A DNA stretch of 46,387 nucleotides from Candidatus Methanoperedens nitratireducens (GTDB taxonomy: Archaea > Halobacteriota > Methanosarcinia > Methanosarcinales > Methanoperedenaceae): assembly GCF_000685155.1 (NCBI RefSeq), contig NZ_JMIY01000002.1, forward strand, positions 11,131 through 57,517. Direction: 5' to 3'. The notes under the pieces were generated by a model that was given only the letters and a program-made list of their open reading frames with translations, did no database searches and was not told the origin of the DNA. Positions 31,967-39,086 of the stretch are shown in pieces. Position 1 is the first letter of the stretch, and every line of letters starts with the position of its first letter. The translations under genes and the position numbers were made by a program.

Positions 31967-32886
31967 GGATCGCTATCAGTGAAGCCATTGCGCTATTCGT
32001 AGCGCTGTTTTATCTCATAGGGATTGCTTCTGCTCAGATCAGTGAGAGTATTACGAGTGGAAAGAACAGTACTGGAAATAACCCGATCGATGGGCATAGC
32101 CTGGGCAATCAGAGTTACAATATACGGGTCGTTGTTGATCACATATTTATTTCAAAGAAGAACGGTTCTATTGAGATCTCTGAGGTCATTATATTCAGGA
32201 ATGATGGCCCTGAGATTTACTACAGCGAGGGTGACCATATGTTCTTTGCCATATCAACGCCTCCGGGTGTGAGAAACCTAAAAACCCAGGTCATGGAGTG
32301 CTGTCTTGTTGAACTTGAAGGGGTTGTGCTTATGGACCCGATGCAACCCATTGCGCCCGGGGATAACTTTGAGATGCAGATATCGTATACACTTCCTCCT
32401 CAGGGCTCAGAGTACATATTTAATAAAACTGCAATGTACAATACGACCTCTTTGTCAGTATTTGTTGATAGGAAAGGTGGACTGGATCTTGAGGGGCCTT
32501 ATAGTACTTTAAAGCTTCAAGGAAATGAGTATAACGTAATTGCTTTTAATGACATAAAAGCCAATGAGACAGTTGATGTTCCAATTAAGATCACTGAAGG
32601 GGCAGGCTATCTATATGCCGGGGTCATTTTTATCTTTTTATTTTCTATAGGTTTTGTTTATCTTTTCAAAGAAAGGATCTTTGTAAAAAGGAAAAAAGAA
32701 TACACCCTGGAGGAGCTTGAGCTTGAGAAAAGGAGGATCTTCCAGGCGATCCGGGGATTTGAAAAACATGCAGGAGCTGAGAAATCCGAGGAGTACAGAA
32801 GATTAATGGAGGAATACAGGCAAAAAGCAATCCAGATATTTATTAAGATGGATAAAATAAAAAACAAAGATCAACCTGCAAAGTGA
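31963..32886 (+). CDS. Membrane protein with MECC motif, partner of second CcmH
   Basis: This 307-residue protein has a signal peptide (1-23, ending ASA), an extracellular domain (about 45-210), one membrane helix (about 216-235) and a cytoplasmic charged helix (LEELELEKRRIFQAIRGFEK). The extracellular domain corresponds to the third domain of the 549-residue partner of CcmH1: ISTPPGVRNLKTQVMECCLV (Cys113-Cys114), then MDPMQPIAPGDNFEMQISY. It lacks the two carboxypeptidase-regulatory-like domains. GTG start, GTGA overlap with ccmH2 and GGAGG upstream show translational coupling. The repeated pairing suggests that each CcmH works with its own MECC protein. Confidence 0.75.
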   Translation: MRIAISEAIALFVALFYLIGIASAQISESITSGKNSTGNNPIDGHSLGNQSYNIRVVVDHIFISKKNGSIEISEVIIFRNDGPEIYYSEGDHMFFAISTPPGVRNLKTQVMECCLVELEGVVLMDPMQPIAPGDNFEMQISYTLPPQGSEYIFNKTAMYNTTSLSVFVDRKGGLDLEGPYSTLKLQGNEYNVIAFNDIKANETVDVPIKITEGAGYLYAGVIFIFLFSIGFVYLFKERIFVKRKKEYTLEELELEKRRIFQAIRGFEKHAGAEKSEEYRRLMEEYRQKAIQIFIKMDKIKNKDQPAK

Positions 32887-32973
32887 TGCTTGACTCATCA
32901 AACCGGTTCGTGACTGATAAAACAACGGCATTATGGGCTTCGTAATACTGGTGATTATATAGGAGAGGTAAAT

Positions 32974-33447
32974 ATGAAACTTAAATATATGTTCAGTGTC
33001 ATTGCGGCTGTCGCAGTCCTGGTATTCGTGTACACAGTGCTGGTCAGCGGATTTAATGGTTTTAATGCGATAGATGAGATACCTCAGGAGAATATCACAA
33101 ATAAAATTGGACTTCCCGAATTCACTCAAAAAACTGTGCGTGTTGAAGAAGCTTACATTTATGCGATGATGAATCAGGATAAGGTCATGTACCTTGCCTG
33201 CTACTGTGGCTGTGCCGGAATGCAGCACTCAGATAAGCTTCTTAAACACGGGAGCCTGAAGGACTGCTATATACGGCCGGATGGAAGCTTCGAGCCCCAT
33301 GCCTCAGAATGCAAGTTATGCAATGATATAACACTTGAGGCAAAGGAACTCATTGATAAAGGGTATTCACTAAAAGATGTCAGAAAAATCATTGATGATG
33401 AATACTCAGGCAGGGGTGTTGGAACAGATACGTCACTTCCGCCATAG
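32974..33447 (+). CDS. PCYCGC-motif (DUF) membrane-anchored protein
   Basis: This 157-residue protein has one N-terminal membrane helix (residues about 7-27). Its extracellular domain resembles the family named after its PCYCGC motif. Here it is Ala75-Cys-Tyr-Cys-Gly-Cys80 (LACYCGCAGMQHSDKLLKHG), followed by KDCYI and SECKLCND, seven cysteines in all, plus His residues. The pattern suits metal or disulfide chemistry. A GGAG site lies ahead of the ATG. As the last gene before the next operator-controlled promoter it probably ends the ccm operon, which suggests a role in haem, copper or thiol handling during cytochrome maturation. Confidence 0.75.
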   Translation: MKLKYMFSVIAAVAVLVFVYTVLVSGFNGFNAIDEIPQENITNKIGLPEFTQKTVRVEEAYIYAMMNQDKVMYLACYCGCAGMQHSDKLLKHGSLKDCYIRPDGSFEPHASECKLCNDITLEAKELIDKGYSLKDVRKIIDDEYSGRGVGTDTSLPP

Positions 33448-33473
33448 GTATATACTTTACGCTTACCGTAAAG
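33448..33473 (+). promoter_or_regulatory. Promoter with CTTTAC-N7-GTAAAG operator, lipoprotein operon
   Basis: TATATA (33449-33454) runs directly into the perfect palindrome CTTTAC GCTTACC GTAAAG (33455-33473), 53 bases before the lipoprotein ATG. The TATA-operator junction is the same as at the second ccmE site. Confidence 0.65.
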
Positions 33474-33525
33474 TACAAGTAGATTACATGCATTAAAAAA
33501 ATAAAGAAGATAAAGAGGTATATAA

Positions 33526-33933
33526 ATGAGGATATCAGGAATTATAATAGCATTGCTGGTTCTGATTACAGCAGCGGTCAGCGGATGTTTATCAGGTGAT
33601 GAGCCACCTGATGAAAAACAGGTTACAGGAGGTACAGCAGAGCAGAGAGAGAACTCAGAGGCTGGAGTAACAATCGTAGCAGTGTATCTTGGAGATAATG
33701 CCTTTAATATTAACCTGGATACCCACTCTGGCTCTCTGGATTATGAGATGGATAAGGTAGCTTTTATACGCGACAGTAAAGGGAATATCATCAAACCAGA
33801 GGTATGGGACGGAGGAATAGGAGGGCATCATTTTAGCGGTACTCTGAGATTCCCTGAATTTGATGACAGCGCTGGCTTTGAGCTTGTGATCCAGGACGTT
33901 GCAGATGTGAAAGAGAGGATCTTCAGGTGGTAA
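33526..33933 (+). CDS. Small predicted lipoprotein
   Basis: This 135-residue protein has a lipoprotein signal (AAVSGC, Cys21 the likely lipidated residue), a Glu/Thr-rich linker (22-45) and a compact beta-rich domain (46-135). That domain contains VTIVAVYLGDNAFNINLDTH, KVAFIRDSKGNIIKPEVW and GGIGGHHFSGTLRFPEF. The domain resembles small beta-sandwich proteins found with membrane metal or redox modules, but I cannot name the family. It opens a five-gene unit behind a CTTTAC-N7-GTAAAG operator, so it is likely expressed together with cytochrome maturation. Confidence 0.7.
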   Translation: MRISGIIIALLVLITAAVSGCLSGDEPPDEKQVTGGTAEQRENSEAGVTIVAVYLGDNAFNINLDTHSGSLDYEMDKVAFIRDSKGNIIKPEVWDGGIGGHHFSGTLRFPEFDDSAGFELVIQDVADVKERIFRW

Positions 33934-33939
33934 GATAAA

Positions 33940-34422
33940 ATGTCAGAAAAACTGGGTATCAAAAAGCTTTTTAAAAATCCTTTTGTTTTTGGAGCGAGCA
34001 TCGGGATACTTGTAATACTTTTCAATATCTCGATTGCTTCACTGGCAGAGGGCTCTTTAAGGAGCGGATACTCAGTATTACTCAGCAACGGTATATTCAC
34101 ATACCTTATTCCCCTGGCAGTTGGCGTGCAGATGGGGCTTTTCAGACATCACAGAAATATAACAGCCGAGAAAAGATTATGCGGCTCTGAAAAAGTAGGC
34201 ATAACAGGCTCGGCTACCTCTTCACTAACAATGGTAGCATGCTGTCTGCACCATGTGAGTGATCTATTGCCTGCAGTTGGCTTTATTCTTGCAGCATCAT
34301 CATTCCTCACTGAATATAAAAACGTGATCTTCATTATCGGATTATCAGCCAATATGGCAGGGAGTGCCTATATTGCAAGAGCAATCTTAAAAGACAGATC
34401 AATTCAACAGGTGGTTAAATGA
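33940..34422 (+). CDS. Four-helix membrane protein with CCxHH motif
   Basis: This 160-residue integral membrane protein has four hydrophobic segments (about 15-38, 48-68, 92-122, 127-148). In the third, MVACCLHHVSDLLPAVGF places Cys101-Cys102 and His104-His105 at or near the membrane, a likely metal- or haem-binding site. A His-containing loop (FRHHRNITAEKRLCG) precedes it. It recalls small metal transporters, but I know no named match. It starts six bases after the lipoprotein gene and its stop overlaps the next start, so the unit is an operon. Confidence 0.7.
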   Translation: MSEKLGIKKLFKNPFVFGASIGILVILFNISIASLAEGSLRSGYSVLLSNGIFTYLIPLAVGVQMGLFRHHRNITAEKRLCGSEKVGITGSATSSLTMVACCLHHVSDLLPAVGFILAASSFLTEYKNVIFIIGLSANMAGSAYIARAILKDRSIQQVVK

Positions 34423-35012
34423 GAAAGGAAATCTATGCAGTTTTAATCGTGGCCGCTTTATTGATACTATATTTTTCATTTCTGTCAGAGACCAGAAAAG
34501 GCATATTCACCGAAAGACTGGGCGACATGACCCTGACGGCGTATGAGACAGAGAGTGCTGCTATACAAGAGATCTCCAATATATACGCTTTAAGAGACAT
34601 ACCTCTTGCACAGGGGTACTATGCGGTGTACAGCGGCAGTAAGGGTACCATGCGTATGTGGGTTGCCGAGCCGACTGACCATAACATTGCAAATGACGCA
34701 TTCAATTCTATGAACTCAATGCTGGGAGGCTCTACAGGTCATGAGGAACATGAATATTCCGGCGATGTGGGTCAGACAGAATCGCATGGCAGGCACAGCG
34801 ACGCGGACATGGCGAATAGCACAATACCTGTGAAGTTAGATTTTATGGAATTCGTTAAGCCTGAAGTGTACATGATAAAAATAAACGATGTATACAACTA
34901 TTATTATTTCAAAATGAATTACAGGATGGGACGGATCTACTGGATATCTTTTGATTCACCTGATACAGATTATCAGTTATCTATCGTGAAGCAGGCAGTG
35001 ATGGACATATAG
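34419..35012 (+). CDS. Membrane-anchored protein with His-rich insert (paralogue A)
   Basis: This 197-residue protein has an N-terminal anchor (residues 5-24) and an extracellular alpha/beta domain. GIFTERLGDMTLTAYETES near the start and GRIYWISFDSPDTDYQLSIVKQAV at the end match the same positions in the next gene. Between them is an insert rich in His, Glu and Asp (HEEHEYSGD, ESHGRHSDAD) absent from the paralogue, which may bind metal. I do not recognise the family. The four-base overlap with the upstream CCxHH membrane protein suggests tight co-expression. Confidence 0.65.
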   Translation: MRKEIYAVLIVAALLILYFSFLSETRKGIFTERLGDMTLTAYETESAAIQEISNIYALRDIPLAQGYYAVYSGSKGTMRMWVAEPTDHNIANDAFNSMNSMLGGSTGHEEHEYSGDVGQTESHGRHSDADMANSTIPVKLDFMEFVKPEVYMIKINDVYNYYYFKMNYRMGRIYWISFDSPDTDYQLSIVKQAVMDI

Positions 35013-35021
35013 GAGGAATAC

Positions 35022-35552
35022 ATGAGAAAAAACAAATCCGAACTGTATCTTGCACTGTTCATAATCGCTGTATTAGCAGGAACCGTGCTTCTTTATACTC
35101 AAATGCAGGAGAAAAATGCTTACGGCATGTTCCCTGAGAAACTTGGCGATATGAGCCTTTCTCTCTACAAAGAAGGGGATGTTGCCATGACAGAGGTAAA
35201 AAGATTGCACGGCAACAGTCCGAATGTAAAAGTTGAGAGCGCCTACATTGCAGATTACAGAGGCAGTATGGGCAGCAAAGCCAAATTCTGGGTATCAGAA
35301 TCTAAAAACAGCGAGGAAGCAGCATCGCTTCTTGAATTGATGAACAGCAGTGTGGGAAAAACCGGTATGTTCAGCGAATCCACAAACAGCACCATAGAAG
35401 GTATTAAAGTTTATTTTGTTTCAGGGCTGCCGGAGCTTGGTCTGTATCATTACTTCTATGCTAAGGACAAAAGGGTATTCTGGATTCAGATAGACAACCC
35501 GGATGAAGCTTACAGGAAAAATATAGTGAGAGAATCTATAAAACTGATCTAA
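35022..35552 (+). CDS. Membrane-anchored protein (paralogue B)
   Basis: This 176-residue paralogue of the preceding gene has an N-terminal anchor (about 8-25), then GMFPEKLGDMSLSLYKEGD, a central domain with YRGSMGSKAKFWVSE, and KRVFWIQIDNPDEAYRKNIV at the C-terminus. It lacks the His-rich insert. AGGAGG sits six bases before the ATG. The duplicate pair follows the lipoprotein and CCxHH protein, and all are predicted outside or in the membrane, so they may form one complex. The function is unknown. Confidence 0.65.
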   Translation: MRKNKSELYLALFIIAVLAGTVLLYTQMQEKNAYGMFPEKLGDMSLSLYKEGDVAMTEVKRLHGNSPNVKVESAYIADYRGSMGSKAKFWVSESKNSEEAASLLELMNSSVGKTGMFSESTNSTIEGIKVYFVSGLPELGLYHYFYAKDKRVFWIQIDNPDEAYRKNIVRESIKLI

Positions 35553-35558
35553 AACCAC

Positions 35559-35831
35559 ATGCTCAGATCAAAATACCCAAGGCTTATACTCAACGAGATC
35601 AAGTGGAGATTCGACTTGAGCAGGTGCAGGGTGTACTATATCCACCGGGGAGCGCCTAGCAACGTAAAAGTAGTGGAAGGAAGCGCAATTAAAGCTATAG
35701 ACAGGGCGTTTCTGGTTATTGAAGGCCACCCGTATGAGGTATATATCCCATACCACAGGATCATCAGGATAGATTATGATAACGAGATAGTATTTGAGCG
35801 CCCAAAGAAAGAAAAGGGTGACCTAAAATAG
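35559..35831 (+). CDS. DUF504 (UPF0248) family protein
   Basis: This 90-residue basic cytoplasmic protein matches the archaeal DUF504 family: ILNEIKWRFDLSRCRVYYIHRGAP near the start (helix then strand), GSAIKAIDRAFLVIEG, and the hallmark YIPYHRIIRIDYDNEIVFER. Family members are thought to bind RNA ends or nucleotides, but no activity is assigned to this one. It begins six bases after the membrane paralogue B and so ends the operon, although its cytoplasmic role need not relate to the others. Confidence 0.8.
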   Translation: MLRSKYPRLILNEIKWRFDLSRCRVYYIHRGAPSNVKVVEGSAIKAIDRAFLVIEGHPYEVYIPYHRIIRIDYDNEIVFERPKKEKGDLK

Positions 35832-36054
35832 GATTAATGAACCCAGGCGCGACACCTACTGAAATGCAGCACCTGGGAGCAGCCAGCTTCACGGAGTAAA
35901 CGAGGTGAATAACTTCCAGATAGCCAGCTATGATTATTAATGAATTATAATCTAAAAAAACCTTTGCATATTAGATAGGAAGCTCAGGGTATTTAAATAA
36001 TAAATATAATGAATGAAGAGAAAATAAGTGTAGTAGAGGATAAAACACAGAATA
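35832..36054. other. Gene-free spacer before taw1
   Basis: This 223-base spacer holds a 20-codon ORF (from ATG 35838, NPGATPTEMQHLGAASFTE) without a good ribosome site, and two similar AGCCAGCT segments. TATTTAAATAATAAATATAAT near 35990-36010 is the likely taw1 promoter. I see no firm gene. Confidence 0.35.
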
Positions 36055-36975
36055 ATGACCTTAAGATACGAATCCACAAGAGAACTCCTGAAAAAACACG
36101 GCTATCATCTTGCAGGCACACACAGTGCGGTAAAAACATGCCTGTGGCTGAACAAAAGCCTGAGAAATGAAGGATCCTGCTACAAATCCAGGTTCTACGG
36201 TATAGCATCACATCGCTGCATACAGATGACCCCGACTCTTTTATGCAACCACAGGTGCCTCCACTGCTGGCGTGCTATCGAGGTGCAGGCAGAAGCGCCA
36301 GAATCATGGGATTCCCCGGAGGATATAGTGGACAGCATTCTTATCGAACAGCGCAGACTGGTATCGGGTTACGGCGGATCTGAGATTATGGATAAAGCAA
36401 AATGGAAAGAAGCCTTTGCGCCAAAACATGTTGCAATTTCGCTCTCAGGTGAGCCAACCCTGTACCCTTATCTTCCAGGGCTTATAGATGAGTTCCATAA
36501 GAAGGAGATGACCACCTTTGTAGTCACCAACGGAACAAACCCGGAAGTGATAGGGGATATCAGGCCAACACAGCTTTATATAAGCCTGAATGCGCCTGAC
36601 AAAGAGATCTATAAGAGAGCATGCGGGCCGCTTGATGATACCTGGGAGAGAATAAATCAGTCTCTTGAGGTCATGAGGGATTCCAGAGCCAGGACAGCGA
36701 TCAGGATTACCCTGATAAGGGGTGTAAATATGGTAGATCCTGATGGTTTTGCGCATCTTATAGAGACTGCAGAGCCTGATTATGTCGAGTTAAAGGCCTA
36801 CATGCACCTTGGTTTTTCAAGAAAGCGCCTGTCTTTGGATAGCATGCCTTCACATCAGGAGGTAATGGATTTTTCGCAAAAGGTCGCAGAAGCCCTGGAT
36901 TATCGCATCACAGACGATTCAGAGGCAAGCCGGGTTGTCCTGCTATCATTAAATCCCGAATGCTATGACAAGTAG
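36055..36975 (+). CDS. taw1: tRNA 4-demethylwyosine synthase Taw1 (TYW1-type radical SAM)
   Basis: This 306-residue radical SAM enzyme forms the tricyclic wyosine base at G37 of tRNA-Phe from 1-methylguanosine and pyruvate. The radical SAM cluster is Cys64-xxx-Cys68-xx-Cys71 in LCNHRCLHCWRA. The upstream Cys residues (KTCLWLNKSLRNEGSCYKSRF YG region) supply the second cluster typical of TYW1. Other family segments are ISLSGEPTLYP, FVVTNGTNPE, YISLNAPDKE and YVELKAYMHLGFSRKRL. The flavodoxin domain of eukaryotic TYW1 is absent, as in archaea. Its 3' end overlaps the convergent DUF63 gene by 27 bases. Confidence 0.93.
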   Translation: MTLRYESTRELLKKHGYHLAGTHSAVKTCLWLNKSLRNEGSCYKSRFYGIASHRCIQMTPTLLCNHRCLHCWRAIEVQAEAPESWDSPEDIVDSILIEQRRLVSGYGGSEIMDKAKWKEAFAPKHVAISLSGEPTLYPYLPGLIDEFHKKEMTTFVVTNGTNPEVIGDIRPTQLYISLNAPDKEIYKRACGPLDDTWERINQSLEVMRDSRARTAIRITLIRGVNMVDPDGFAHLIETAEPDYVELKAYMHLGFSRKRLSLDSMPSHQEVMDFSQKVAEALDYRITDDSEASRVVLLSLNPECYDK

Positions 36976-37857
36976 ATTCCTTGCCCCCATGGAGAGACCA
37001 AGGACAATCAATGTCAGTATCAGCATATACTTCTCATCCATTGTTTTATCCCCCCTGGATTCTCTCTCAAGCATCATAATAATCAATACTACGAGGATTA
37101 AGGATAGAGGTACCAGTATAATCCCTGTTCCGAAGATGGATGCCAGGAAAGAACTGAAAGGATGCTTGTTAGTATAGCCTTGCACCGTACCGATATATGT
37201 TGTTAGCGAATCAAGTAAGAATGAAAAAATCACAAATGAATACACCCTGCTGCGCAGATAGAACATACCAATAGCCGGCGATATTCTTTTAATAAACTCT
37301 GTCAATGCAAGCGCTGGCAGTAAGATATATAACAGAATATCCGGCTCAGGAAATCCGATATCTGAGTTATAGATAAGGATAATAACACCTGCAAGAGATA
37401 GTATTATCCCTGCACCTGCGTACATGTGAATGTAACTTTTTATCCTCCCTGTTCTCTCAAGATACAGCGTTAGAAGAAGAATGCTAAAGCATATTGCAAA
37501 TATTACAAAATAAATAAGCGGCGTGATAAAAAAATATTTAACAGGAGGATTCAGGATATCAGCATCCTCTATTACCCTGAACACCGATCCCATGATGATA
37601 TAAGGAATCGTGGCAATGACAAACGTTTCATTAATCTCTATCTTCAATCTATTTAATAATTTTAAAACAGCATAGACCCCTGCAAATAAAATAATGAAAT
37701 ACGTCAGCATGTCAAAGTGGTTATAACTCGTATCATTGATGATACCTTCAATATAATTCTTGTTTATGAAATCAATCAGATTCTGCATCATCCTGAACCG
37801 CTCATCCTCCGCAGAACCCATAGACGAACTCAATCTTATCTTGCTGGGTAAAGTCAT
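36949..37857 (-). CDS. DUF63 family integral membrane protein
   Basis: This 302-residue protein has about eight membrane helices and archaeal DUF63 features: NLIDFINKNYIEGI, YNHFDMLTYFIILFAGVY, PYIIMGSVFRVIEDADIL and a Gly/Tyr-rich late region (DSLTTYIGTVQGYTNKHPFS). The function of the family is unknown. The ATG at 37857 lacks a clear ribosome site; the internal ATG at residue 23/24 (after GGATGAGCGG) is an alternative. It lies 15 bases downstream of the archaeosortase gene on the same strand, so the two may be co-transcribed. Confidence 0.8.
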   Translation of the reverse strand: MTLPSKIRLSSSMGSAEDERFRMMQNLIDFINKNYIEGIINDTSYNHFDMLTYFIILFAGVYAVLKLLNRLKIEINETFVIATIPYIIMGSVFRVIEDADILNPPVKYFFITPLIYFVIFAICFSILLLTLYLERTGRIKSYIHMYAGAGIILSLAGVIILIYNSDIGFPEPDILLYILLPALALTEFIKRISPAIGMFYLRSRVYSFVIFSFLLDSLTTYIGTVQGYTNKHPFSSFLASIFGTGIILVPLSLILVVLIIMMLERESRGDKTMDEKYMLILTLIVLGLSMGARNLLVIAFGI

Positions 37858-37872
37858 AGTGTACTATTATTT

Positions 37873-38661
37873 TCAATTAAATCCCACCAGCCTGTTAAAT
37901 TTTACTTTCATGATCTTCCAGGTATCATCGATCATATCCGAGATCTCAGGCAGGGTTTTAAGAACCATATAGGAGACCAGTATCAATGCCATTACCGAGC
38001 CGATTTTAGTGATGATATGCTCTGAGATATGGAAACTCTCCTCAGCAGTGCCAAACCATGCAAACCCGTAGGCTGAGGCAGTAAAAAGCAACCTCTGCAG
38101 ATTGAGGATATAAATAACCGGCACTGAGATCATGAACGCCTTGAACTTTCGCACTGATGGCGCCTCTGCGGCTGAGATAACGCCTGTGAACAAGGCTATG
38201 CTCTCAATAGCAGTACATGCAAGGATTATCTCAACTGCAAGACCATTAACTGCAAGCTGGTTCCATGCTACCTTATCAACAGGAAATCCAACCCTCTCAA
38301 TAACCCAGACAGTCTGGTCTGTAACCACGGATATTATCCCTGTGTTTAAGAAATCCACCTCTGCGAACAGGAAATAGATCAAACCTCCAACAGAGGCTGC
38401 CCTGGATAGCGGAATAATTATATCTTTATTATCATCTCTTGCCTGAAATGCAATATATGCAATGAAAAGGCATACTGCCGCAGCTACAATAACTAAAAAG
38501 GCATTAAAATAATCCTGAATCCCGATATAATCCAGAGGCTTCGAGAACCAGTGGATTGACAGGAAGAGCCAGCCAAGACCCGCAAGTATGAACCTGTAGG
38601 GTGTTGAGCGTAAGGATGCTATAACCAGAAGTCCAAGGGCAACCCAGAGTACTGCGATCAT
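37873..38661 (-). CDS. Archaeosortase/exosortase family protein
   Basis: This is a 262-residue membrane protein with about seven helices. The transpeptidase-type catalytic residues are in order: Cys149 in EIILACTAIESIALFTG, Arg190 in YILNLQRLLF and His215 in HISEHIITKIGS. Archaeosortases cut and anchor surface proteins that carry a C-terminal sorting signal. I see no protein in the window with a clear PGF-CTERM or PEF-CTERM tail. The promoter has a CTTTAC-N7-GTAAAG palindrome identical in layout to those of the ccm and lipoprotein operons, so the same regulator likely controls it. DUF63 follows in the same direction. Confidence 0.85.
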   Translation of the reverse strand: MIAVLWVALGLLVIASLRSTPYRFILAGLGWLFLSIHWFSKPLDYIGIQDYFNAFLVIVAAAVCLFIAYIAFQARDDNKDIIIPLSRAASVGGLIYFLFAEVDFLNTGIISVVTDQTVWVIERVGFPVDKVAWNQLAVNGLAVEIILACTAIESIALFTGVISAAEAPSVRKFKAFMISVPVIYILNLQRLLFTASAYGFAWFGTAEESFHISEHIITKIGSVMALILVSYMVLKTLPEISDMIDDTWKIMKVKFNRLVGFN

Positions 38662-38696
38662 TGATTTTTATCCTCTATTGATGGATGTAATAAATA

Positions 38697-38721
38697 CTTT
38701 ACGCCCTTTGTAAAGATATAA
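38697..38721 (-). promoter_or_regulatory. Promoter with CTTTAC-N7-GTAAAG operator, archaeosortase gene
   Basis: The palindrome (38697-38715; outer six bases CTTTAC and GTAAAG, seven between) lies 36 bases before the ATG. On the minus strand ATTATAT sits immediately upstream of it, giving the same TATA-then-palindrome junction as at the two plus-strand promoters. Confidence 0.65.
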
Positions 38722-38781
38722 TTAATTGATATTAAGCTTCTTGGAAAAGCCTTATTATAACTTTGAGGTAACAGGGAGTTC

Positions 38782-39018
38782 TCATATAAGATCTCTCTTT
38801 CTCTCTTCGAATTCTTCTTTACTTATCTCTCCCCTTGCATACCTCTTCTTCAGGATCTCAAGCGCAGATTCATGTTCTCTTCTGGTTGTGCTGCCTTCCC
38901 ATAGATATCTGATGAGCAGCACAAGCCCGATGATAACAAGTATCCAGAATATCAGCGCAAGAATCATCCCAAATATCCAAAACCCGCCCATCATGTCATG
39001 CATTGGCCAAATTTGCAT
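38782..39018 (-). CDS. SHOCT-domain membrane protein
   Basis: This 78-residue protein has an N-terminal Met/His/Gly-rich start (MHDMMGGFW), one membrane helix (about 12-38), a short linker and a C-terminal SHOCT motif (ALEILKKRYARGEISKEEFEERK). SHOCT motifs are small oligomerisation elements found at the end of many bacterial and archaeal membrane proteins. GGAGA lies ahead of the ATG at 39018. It stands alone between the archaeosortase promoter and thi4. The role is unknown. Confidence 0.85.
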   Translation of the reverse strand: MQIWPMHDMMGGFWIFGMILALIFWILVIIGLVLLIRYLWEGSTTRREHESALEILKKRYARGEISKEEFEERKRDLI

Positions 39019-39086
39019 ATCTGATCTCCTCTAATTACAATTAATCTCACTGATATAAAAAGATAGGGTTTTAAAAAATAGAAAGA

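Noticed and set aside
35838-35900. 20-codon ORF in the spacer before taw1
   Set aside because: No ribosome site and too short to support without homologues.
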